From Pseudomonadota bacterium (lineage in GTDB: Bacteria > Pseudomonadota > Alphaproteobacteria > Rhodobacterales > Rhodobacteraceae): 64,000 nucleotides of DNA. The DNA is taken from NCBI GenBank assembly GCA_963205235.1, contig CAUJIP010000005.1, positions 1 through 64,000 on the forward strand. Reading direction: 5' to 3'. This document shows, in pieces, positions 57,949 to 64,000 of the stretch. The position numbers were made by a program, and so were the translations under genes. The notes below the pieces were generated by a model. It had not been told where the DNA came from. It saw nothing but the letters and a program-made list of their open reading frames with translations, and did not search any database. Positions within the stretch are counted from its first letter, which is position 1. Every line of letters begins with the position of its first letter.

Positions 57949-59465
57949 GGCTGGTTCTGGTCCTGGGCGACCAGCTTACGCCCGATATCGCGGCGCTGCG
58001 GGCGGCGGACAAGGCGCGCGACGTGGTGGTGATGGCCGAGGTGATGGGTGAAGGGGTCAGCGTTCCGCACCATCCGCAAAAGATCGCCCTGATCCTGTCG
58101 GCGATGCGCAAGTTCGCCGTCACCCTGCGCGCGGCAGGCTGGCGGGTCGCCTATTCCCGGCTGGATGACCCCGAGAACAGGCAGACTCTTGCGGGCGAGA
58201 TCCTGCGGCGCGCGGCAGAGGTCGGGGCAACGGACCTGCTGGCGACCAAGCCGGGAGAGTGGCGGGTGCTGCAGGCGTTGGAGGACCTGCCTCTGTCGGT
58301 GCGGCTGCTGGAGGATGACCGGTTCCTCTGTTCCGAAGCCGCGTTTCGCGACTGGGCCAAGGGGCGCAAGCAGCTTCGGATGGAGTGGTTCTACCGCGAG
58401 ATGCGGCGGAAGACCGGGTTGCTGATGGAGGGCGACCAGCCTGCCGGGGGGCAGTGGAATTTCGACCACGACAACCGGAAGGCGGCGAAGGCCGACCTGC
58501 TGCGCCCGCGGCCGCGTGATTTTACGCCGGATGCGGTGGTGGAGGAGGTGCTGGGGCAGGTCGAGGCCCGGTTCCCGCATTTCGGGCGGCTGCGGCCGTT
58601 TCGCTGGGCCACGGACCGGAAAGGCGCCTTGGCTGCGCTGCATGAGTTCGTGGCGGAGCGGTTGCCCCGGTTCGGCGAGGAGCAGGATGCGATGCTGGAG
58701 GGGGAGGCTTTCCTCAGCCATGCGGTGATCTCGCCCTATCTGAACCTTGGGCTTCTGGGGCCGATGGAGGTCTGCCGGGCGGTGGAGGCGGCGTGGAAGG
58801 CGGGCAGGGTGCCGATCGCGGCGGCGGAGGGGTTTATCCGGCAGGTGATCGGCTGGCGGGAATATGTGCGCGGCATCTGGGCGCTGACGGGGCCGGAGTA
58901 TCTGGGCCGGAACGCGCTGGGCCATTCCCGGCGGTTGCCTGCGGCCTATTGGGGGGCCGAGACGCGGATGGCCTGCCTGCGGGCGGCGGTCGGGCAGACC
59001 CGGGACCTGGCCTATGCCCACCATATCCAGCGGCTGATGGTGACGGGGAACTTTGCCCTTCTGGCCGGGGTGGACCCTGCATTGGTGCATGAGTGGTATC
59101 TGTCGGTCTATGTCGATGCCTTCGAATGGGTCGAGGTGCCGAACACGCTGGGAATGAGCCAGTTCGCCGATGGGGGGATGCTGGGATCGAAGCCCTATGT
59201 CTCCAGCGGGGCCTATATCGACCGGATGTCGGACCACTGCGGGGGCTGCCATTACCGGGTGAAGGAGAAGGTCGGCGACAGGGCCTGTCCCTTCAACCTC
59301 TTGTACTGGCATTTCCTGGACCGGCACCGGGGGCGGTTTCAGGGCAACCCGAGGATGGGGCAGATGTACCGGGTCTGGGACGCCATGGACGCGGGCCACC
59401 GGGCGGCGGTGCTGGCAGGGGCCGAGACGGTGCTGGCCCGGCTGGACTGGGGGGAGGTCGTGTAA
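57942..59465 (+). CDS. FeS-containing bacterial cryptochrome/(6-4) photolyase
   Basis: 507 residues of the deoxyribodipyrimidine photolyase-related FeS-BCP group (Agrobacterium PhrB, Rhodobacter CryB). N-terminal LVLVLGDQL, the FAD region WREYVRGIW and MVTGNFALL, and four cysteines in RMACLRA, DHCGGCHYR and ACPFN for the 4Fe-4S cluster are visible. Translation begins at GTG 57942 or 57945; the latter gives the usual GTGA overlap. It repairs (6-4) photoproducts or acts in light signalling. Confidence 0.93.
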   Translation: MVRLVLVLGDQLTPDIAALRAADKARDVVVMAEVMGEGVSVPHHPQKIALILSAMRKFAVTLRAAGWRVAYSRLDDPENRQTLAGEILRRAAEVGATDLLATKPGEWRVLQALEDLPLSVRLLEDDRFLCSEAAFRDWAKGRKQLRMEWFYREMRRKTGLLMEGDQPAGGQWNFDHDNRKAAKADLLRPRPRDFTPDAVVEEVLGQVEARFPHFGRLRPFRWATDRKGALAALHEFVAERLPRFGEEQDAMLEGEAFLSHAVISPYLNLGLLGPMEVCRAVEAAWKAGRVPIAAAEGFIRQVIGWREYVRGIWALTGPEYLGRNALGHSRRLPAAYWGAETRMACLRAAVGQTRDLAYAHHIQRLMVTGNFALLAGVDPALVHEWYLSVYVDAFEWVEVPNTLGMSQFADGGMLGSKPYVSSGAYIDRMSDHCGGCHYRVKEKVGDRACPFNLLYWHFLDRHRGRFQGNPRMGQMYRVWDAMDAGHRAAVLAGAETVLARLDWGEVV

Positions 59466-59649
59466 GGTGTCCACGGTGGACAGGTTTTCGGGTCTTGGAA
59501 AATCAAGGGGTTGGGTGTGGACGTTAACCGGATGGTAAGGGTTCTTGGGGCTCGGGTGCGGTGGGTTGGCACTCACCCTACGGACGACCAGAGCAGAGAA
59601 TTCAAGCGCGTATCGCAGTGACGCGGACCCGGCAAAGCGTCATGCCTGC

Positions 59650-60543
59650 CTACTTCTGGGCCGACAAGAGCAGCCCGACGCCGAGGGTGATCACCCCCAT
59701 CCCCAGTTTCTGCCGGGTGCTGACCTTTTGGCGGAAGACGAAGGCCGAGACGGCGAGGGCCATGATGACCTCGACCAAGGCAAGGGTGCGGACGTTGGCG
59801 GCGGTGGTCAGGGAAAAGCCGATGAACCAGAATTGCGAGGCGAAGGCGCCTAGGAAGCCTGCGAGGAGCGAGGCGCGCCAGACCTTGAACGAGGCGACAA
59901 GGGCGGTGCGGTTGAAGGCGGCAAGCCAGAGGAGGAGCATGCCGGTCTGCAGCGTCAGGCTGAGGAGCAGCGTGGTCGAGGCGCGGATCAGGAAGCTGCC
60001 TTCGGGCAGGTGCAGGATACCGCCGCGAAAGCCGATGGCGGAAAGGCCGAAGCAGAGGCCCGCTAGCAGCCCGGTCGCGGCGGGGCCAAGGTCGTGCAGC
60101 ATGCTGCGGGTGGTTTCGGGCTTGGTCGAGAGGATCACGACTCCGGTGGTGGCCACGGCGATGGCGGCCAGCATCGGCAGGGTCAGGGCGTCGCCAAGGG
60201 CGGCGGCGCCGATCAGGGCTACCATCACCGGTTCGGTCTTGATCCATGCGGTGGTGACGGCGAAAGAGCGGGATTTCATCGTCAGAAGCATCAGCGCGGT
60301 GGCGGCGATCTGGGCGACCGCGCCAAGGGCAGTATAGCCAAGCGCGGTCAGGGGGATCGGCGCGGGGGCTTCGCCGGTGCCAAGGCAGACGAGGGTCAGG
60401 AACAGCGCCGCGAAGGGCAAGCCGAAGAGGAACCGGACCTGCGTCGCCCCCAAGGTGCCGATCTGTTTTGTCAGGCTGGATTGCGCCGCGTTGCGGGCGG
60501 TCTGGGCGGCGGCGGCCACCAAGGTCACGGGAATCCACAGCAT
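59650..60543 (-). CDS. EamA/DMT family transporter
   Basis: 297 residues, ten predicted helices with two internal EamA repeats (about 1-135 and 150-295; the second ends with ALVEVIMALAVSAFVFRQKVSTRQKLGMGVITLGVGLL). Substrate not predictable; relatives export amino acids and metabolites. It starts 3 bp after the aminotransferase stop on the same strand, so the pair may act together on an amino acid. Confidence 0.88.
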   Translation of the reverse strand: MLWIPVTLVAAAAQTARNAAQSSLTKQIGTLGATQVRFLFGLPFAALFLTLVCLGTGEAPAPIPLTALGYTALGAVAQIAATALMLLTMKSRSFAVTTAWIKTEPVMVALIGAAALGDALTLPMLAAIAVATTGVVILSTKPETTRSMLHDLGPAATGLLAGLCFGLSAIGFRGGILHLPEGSFLIRASTTLLLSLTLQTGMLLLWLAAFNRTALVASFKVWRASLLAGFLGAFASQFWFIGFSLTTAANVRTLALVEVIMALAVSAFVFRQKVSTRQKLGMGVITLGVGLLLSAQK

Positions 60544-60546
60544 GGA

Positions 60547-61767
60547 TCAGGCGGCTTTGGCCATGGTGCTGCGGATCAGGCGGCCAAGGCGGGCGATGCC
60601 TTCGTCGATCATCGCCTCACTGGCGCAAGAGAAGCTGAGCCGCAGGGTGTTTTCATTCGACCCGTCGGCAAAGAAGGCGCGACCGGGGACGAAGGCCACC
60701 CGTTCGGTTTCCAGGGACCGGGCGAGGAGGCTTGCCCCCTCGATCCCCTTGGGAAGGGTGACCCAGACGAACATGCCGCCCTCGGGCCGGGTCCATTGGA
60801 CGCCGTCGGGCATTTCGCGCGCAAGGGCGGCAAGCATGTGGTCGCGGCGGGCGGAATAGGTGGCGCGGAGGGTTGCGACGTGGCTGTCGAACAGCCGAAG
60901 CGCGACCTTGTGGGTGACCATCTGGTTGATGGTCGAGGTGTGCAGGTCGGCGGCCTGTTTCATCAGGACAAGGCGGCTGATCACCTCACGCGAGGCGCAG
61001 ACCCAGCCGATGCGCAGGCCGGGGGCGAGGGTTTTCGAGAAGGAGCCGCAATAGATCGTGCGGGTGTCGTCGATATTGCCGGACCGCGCGATGTCGAGGG
61101 CGAGGATCGGCGGCACCGGGTCGCCGTCAAAGCGCAGCGCCTGATAGGCGCCGTCTTCGATGATCGGGCAGTTCAGGTCGGCGGCGAGGTCAAGGAGGGC
61201 TTTGCGGCCCGGAAGGTCCAGCGTTTCGCCGGTGGGGTTGGCGAAATCGGCGGAGAGATAGGCGAATTTCACCCGGCCCCCGGCCTGCGCAGCGGCTTGG
61301 GCGATGTCGGCGGCGGGGCGGTTCGCCTGCGGGTCAAGCCGGTCATAGCGCGGTTCATAGGCGTTGAAGGCCCCCAGCGCGCCTAGGTAGGTGGGCCAGG
61401 TTACAAGGGCGGTATCGCTGGGCGAGAGGAGGAGCTTGCCCAGGTAATCCAGCGCCTGTTGCGAGCCGGAGGTGATCAGGATGTTTTCCGCAGCACAGGG
61501 AATACCGATCTGCGCCATATGTGCGACCAGCCAGTCGCGCAGCGGGCGGTAGCCTTCCGAGACCGAATATTGCAGCGCCGCCCCTGCGCTTTCAGTCAGG
61601 GCCTCGGTGAAGGCGTCGCTGTAGGCCTTGGCGGGGAAGAGGGCGGGGTCGGGGATGCCGCCGGCGAAAGAGATGATATCGGGCTGGTCGAGAAGCTTCA
61701 GAAGCTCACGAATTTCAGAGGCCTTCATCCGGGACATCCGGCTGGCCAAGGCGTCATTCCACTGCAT
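60547..61767 (-). CDS. PLP-dependent class I aminotransferase (2-aminoadipate/MocR C-domain type)
   Basis: 406 residues from ATG 61767 (AAGGAG six bases upstream). Family features are ISFAGGIPDPALFP, SGSQQALDYLGKL, YLSADFANPTGE, and the PLP lysine in GSFSKTLAPGLRIGW. No GntR domain is attached. Relatives transaminate 2-aminoadipate, aromatic or branched amino acids. Downstream lies the EamA transporter. Confidence 0.9.
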   Translation of the reverse strand: MQWNDALASRMSRMKASEIRELLKLLDQPDIISFAGGIPDPALFPAKAYSDAFTEALTESAGAALQYSVSEGYRPLRDWLVAHMAQIGIPCAAENILITSGSQQALDYLGKLLLSPSDTALVTWPTYLGALGAFNAYEPRYDRLDPQANRPAADIAQAAAQAGGRVKFAYLSADFANPTGETLDLPGRKALLDLAADLNCPIIEDGAYQALRFDGDPVPPILALDIARSGNIDDTRTIYCGSFSKTLAPGLRIGWVCASREVISRLVLMKQAADLHTSTINQMVTHKVALRLFDSHVATLRATYSARRDHMLAALAREMPDGVQWTRPEGGMFVWVTLPKGIEGASLLARSLETERVAFVPGRAFFADGSNENTLRLSFSCASEAMIDEGIARLGRLIRSTMAKAA

Positions 61768-61863
61768 CACCGTCTCCTTGCTTGCGGCGATGGTCTGCCG
61801 GTTCGCCGGATATGTCAATGGATGTGACCTTTCTTGAGTGCCGCTGAGGGACGGGGTCGCCGT

Positions 61864-62892
61864 TCAGGTTCCTCGGATCGTCTCGATCATCAGGCTGACG
61901 TTGTCGGGGTTGGCGTCCGGGGTGATGCCGTGGCCAAGGTTGAAGATATGCGGGCCTTTGGAGAAGGCCTTGACCACATGGCGGGTGGCGGCGATCAGCG
62001 CCTGGCCACCGGTGACCATGTGCTCGGGGGCAAGGTTGCCCTGCACGCAGCCGTCGATCTGGATGTTGGCGGCGGCCCATTCGGGGCTGACGGAGTTGTC
62101 GACGGCCACGCAATCGGCCCCGGTGCGGTGGGCAAAGCCGATGTAGCCCGGCCCCGCCTCACGCGGGAAGGCGATGATCGGGGTCGTGGGGTGGCGGGCT
62201 TTCAGCGCGTCGATGATGCGGGCGGTGGGGGCTTCGGCGAAATCGCGGAAGTCCTGGCCTTTCAGGGACCCGGCCCAGCTGTCGAACAGCTTGACCACTT
62301 CGGCCCCGGCGGTGATCTGGGCGGAAAGGTATTCCACGGTCGCCTCGGTGATGCGGTCGATCAGGGCCTGGAACGTGGCGCGGTCGGTGGCTTTCAGCGC
62401 ATGGGCGGCACCTTGGTCCTTGGACCCTTTGCCGGCGATCATGTAGGTGGCAACGGTCCAGGGGGCACCGGCAAAGCCGATCAGCGTGGTTTCCTTCGGC
62501 AGTTCGCGGGCAAGGATGCGGACGGTTTCATAGATCGGCGACAGGGTGTCGTGGATCGCCTCGGTCGGTTTCAGGGCAGCGACCTGATCGGGGGTGGTCG
62601 TCGTCTCCATCCGCGGGCCTTCGCCGGTTTCGAACCAGAGCTTGGGGCCTAGCGCCTGCGGCAAAAGCAGGATGTCGGCAAACAGGATCGCCGCGTCAAA
62701 GCCATAGCGGCGGATCGGTTGCAGCGTCACCTCGGCGGCAAGGTCCGAGTTGTAGCAGAGTGACAGGAAATCCCCGGCTTTTGCCCGTGTGGCCCGGTAT
62801 TCGGGCAGGTAGCGGCCCGCCTGGCGCATCATCCAGATCGGGGGCGTGGGCAGGACCTCGCCTTTCAGGGCGCGCAGGATGGTCTTGGTCAT
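61864..62892 (-). CDS. hemE: uroporphyrinogen decarboxylase
   Basis: 342 residues from ATG 62892. [14 protein letters not shown] near residue 20, [20 protein letters not shown] and [10 protein letters not shown] near the C-terminus are diagnostic. The frame stays open upstream over hemC, but that part is a shadow. It makes coproporphyrinogen III. It is divergent from hemC across 91 bp. Confidence 0.97.
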   Translation of the reverse strand: MTKTILRALKGEVLPTPPIWMMRQAGRYLPEYRATRAKAGDFLSLCYNSDLAAEVTLQPIRRYGFDAAILFADILLLPQALGPKLWFETGEGPRMETTTTPDQVAALKPTEAIHDTLSPIYETVRILARELPKETTLIGFAGAPWTVATYMIAGKGSKDQGAAHALKATDRATFQALIDRITEATVEYLSAQITAGAEVVKLFDSWAGSLKGQDFRDFAEAPTARIIDALKARHPTTPIIAFPREAGPGYIGFAHRTGADCVAVDNSVSPEWAAANIQIDGCVQGNLAPEHMVTGGQALIAATRHVVKAFSKGPHIFNLGHGITPDANPDNVSLMIETIRGT

Positions 62893-62983
62893 GGAGGCTT
62901 CCTTTGGTGTTGTCCTTGGGTCGGCTGGCGGCGTCTGGATGTCAAGAGTTGTCAGCGCCGCGCGGCGGGGGTAAGCCTGCGGC

Positions 62984-63922
62984 ATGCGCGATGATCTGCC
63001 CACCCCCGCCCGCCCGCTGAAGATTGGAACCCGTGGTTCGCCGCTTGCCCTGTGGCAGGCGCATGAAGTGCGACGCTGTCTGATGGAGGTGTTTGCCCTG
63101 CCGCAAGCGGCGTTCGAGGTGGTGGTGATCAAGGTCACCGGGGACGTCGTGCAGGACAAGGCCCTGCGCGAGATTGGCGGCAAGGGTCTGTTCACCCGCG
63201 AGATCGAAGAGGCGCTGCTGGATGGCAGCATCGACATTGCCGTCCATTCGATGAAGGACATGCCAACCTTGCAGCCCGAGGGGCTGGTGCTGGACTGCTA
63301 CCTGCCGCGCGCCGATGTGCGGGATGGGTTCGTGTCGCACCGGTTCGCATCGATTGCCGATCTGCCGCAGGGGGCGGTGGTCGGGTCTTCGTCCTTGCGG
63401 CGGCGGGCGCAACTGGGGTTGCGGCGACCGGACCTTCGCCTCGTGGAGTTCCGGGGCAATGTGCAAACCCGGATGAAGAAGCTGGAAGAGGGCGTGGCCG
63501 ATGCGACCTTTCTGGCGATGGCGGGGCTGAACCGGCTGGGGATGGGCGGAGTCGCCCGCGGGGCGATTGCACCCGAGGAAATGCTGCCAGCGGTCGCGCA
63601 AGGGGCGATCGGGGTAGAGCGGCGCGTGTCGGATGCGCGGGTAGCGGCGATGCTGGCAGCGGTGCATGACCGGGAAACCGGGCTGCAACTGGCGGCGGAA
63701 CGGGCGTTCCTGTTGCGGCTGGACGGATCGTGCCAGACGCCGATTGCAGGGCTGGCGCTGGTCGATGGCGACGCGCTTTGGTTGCGGGGCGAGATCCTGC
63801 GGCCGGATGGATCGGCTTCGGTCACGGGAGAGCGGCGCGGGCCGGTGGCGGATGGTGCTGCGATTGGCACGGCGCTGGCGGAAGAGCTGCTTCAGCGCGC
63901 TGGGCCGGGGTTCTTTGGCTGA
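62984..63922 (+). CDS. hemC: hydroxymethylbilane synthase
   Basis: 312 residues. Signatures are [21 protein letters not shown] (catalytic Asp at 92), [18 protein letters not shown] and [11 protein letters not shown], whose Cys (250) holds the dipyrromethane cofactor. It makes hydroxymethylbilane from porphobilinogen. The divergent pairing with hemE puts two steps of tetrapyrrole synthesis under one shared control region. Confidence 0.98.
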   Translation: MRDDLPTPARPLKIGTRGSPLALWQAHEVRRCLMEVFALPQAAFEVVVIKVTGDVVQDKALREIGGKGLFTREIEEALLDGSIDIAVHSMKDMPTLQPEGLVLDCYLPRADVRDGFVSHRFASIADLPQGAVVGSSSLRRRAQLGLRRPDLRLVEFRGNVQTRMKKLEEGVADATFLAMAGLNRLGMGGVARGAIAPEEMLPAVAQGAIGVERRVSDARVAAMLAAVHDRETGLQLAAERAFLLRLDGSCQTPIAGLALVDGDALWLRGEILRPDGSASVTGERRGPVADGAAIGTALAEELLQRAGPGFFG

Positions 63923-63931
63923 GGCCGGGGC

Positions 63932-63980
63932 CAAATTTCTTAAGGAAGAAATTTGACAAATTCCTTGCTTAAGGAATTTG
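63932..63980. terminator. paired-hairpin element after hemC
   Basis: Two hairpins, 63932-63955 (CAAATTTCTT…AAGAAATTTG) and 63957-63980 (CAAATTCCTT…AAGGAATTTG), each with 10-bp arms and a 4-base loop, lie 10 bp after the hemC stop and are bounded by CC and GG. They repeat the architecture at 47083-47126 and probably terminate hemC. Confidence 0.75.
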
Positions 63981-64000
63981 GTCCAGCCCCTGCCGTCTGG

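Noticed and set aside
59468-59482. TGTCCAC-G-GTGGACA palindrome just after the photolyase stop
   Set aside because: A perfect 7-bp dyad but with a one-base centre, so it cannot form a terminator hairpin; operator function has no support at a gene end.
57690-59576. 628-codon minus-strand open frame opposite the photolyase gene
   Set aside because: Pro/Arg/His-rich low-complexity translation opposite a clear FeS-BCP gene; typical antisense artefact of high GC third positions.
59561-59582. GTGGGTTGGCACTCACCCTA palindrome-like string after the photolyase gene
   Set aside because: It resembles intergenic REP-like remnants of alphaproteobacteria, but a single copy in the window does not allow a claim.

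Overview
The window is chromosomal DNA of a GC-rich alphaproteobacterium, most likely a Rhodobacteraceae/Paracoccaceae member (Rhodobacterales). The ribosomal proteins, hemE/hemC, argB, L-cysteate sulfo-lyase and the general gene style all fit that group; genus is not decided. I see no phage, transposase, integrase or CRISPR. One tRNA gene (Arg, anticodon ACG) is present.

Layout. (1) 1-3504: the spc ribosomal protein operon from the end of rplN through rpmD, closed by a strong, probably bidirectional terminator; rplO and secY do not follow. (2) 3522-19773: a carbohydrate catabolic region. It holds a sugar ABC importer, a lactonase-like amidohydrolase, an enolase-superfamily sugar-acid dehydratase, a RhaM mutarotase, a Gfo/Idh/MocA oxidoreductase, a split UxaA-type dehydratase, an SDR and a FAH-family hydrolase. 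Together these look like a non-phosphorylative L-fucose/L-rhamnose-type route. An opposing operon encodes a MaoC protein, a class III CoA-transferase and a solute-binding-fold protein without a signal peptide; an IclR regulator is divergent from it. (3) 19848-26711: LysR regulator, L-cysteate sulfo-lyase, Asp/Glu-type racemase, taurine-type ABC importer and an HpsN-like dehydrogenase, i.e. C3-sulfonate catabolism. (4) 26809-30719: an NsrR-like regulator facing a group III truncated haemoglobin, a RIC-like hemerythrin, an AhpD-like protein, DUF488, a nitronate monooxygenase and a folate cyclo-ligase; this looks like a nitric oxide/nitrosative stress operon. (5) 30742-34676: Rnk, a diverged Rnk-like neighbour, a LysR regulator and an MttB-family methyltransferase.

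(6) 34833-42063 is the most interesting part. A response regulator, a sensor kinase with a His/Asp-rich periplasmic part and a VIT-type Fe/Mn transporter form one overlapping operon. Divergently run a PepSY protein, a small extremely acidic exported protein, a DUF2271 exported protein carrying an ApbE-type flavinylation motif, a PepSY-membrane/flavodoxin/ferredoxin-reductase fusion, and ApbE itself. The parts fit a metal-responsive transmembrane electron line: NADPH to FAD/FMN to membrane to covalently flavinylated periplasmic protein.

(7) 42241-64000 is mostly housekeeping: tRNA-Arg, an orphan kinase, a FAD disulfide oxidoreductase with a TVP38 protein, rpmH-rnpA-yidD, engB/MOSC/yidC on the opposite strand, an EAL protein, ttcA, argB, a fatty acid hydroxylase-type protein, sixA, an FeS cryptochrome/photolyase, an EamA transporter, an aminotransferase, and hemE/hemC. 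Paired-hairpin elements of one architecture lie at 47083-47126 and at the end of the window.
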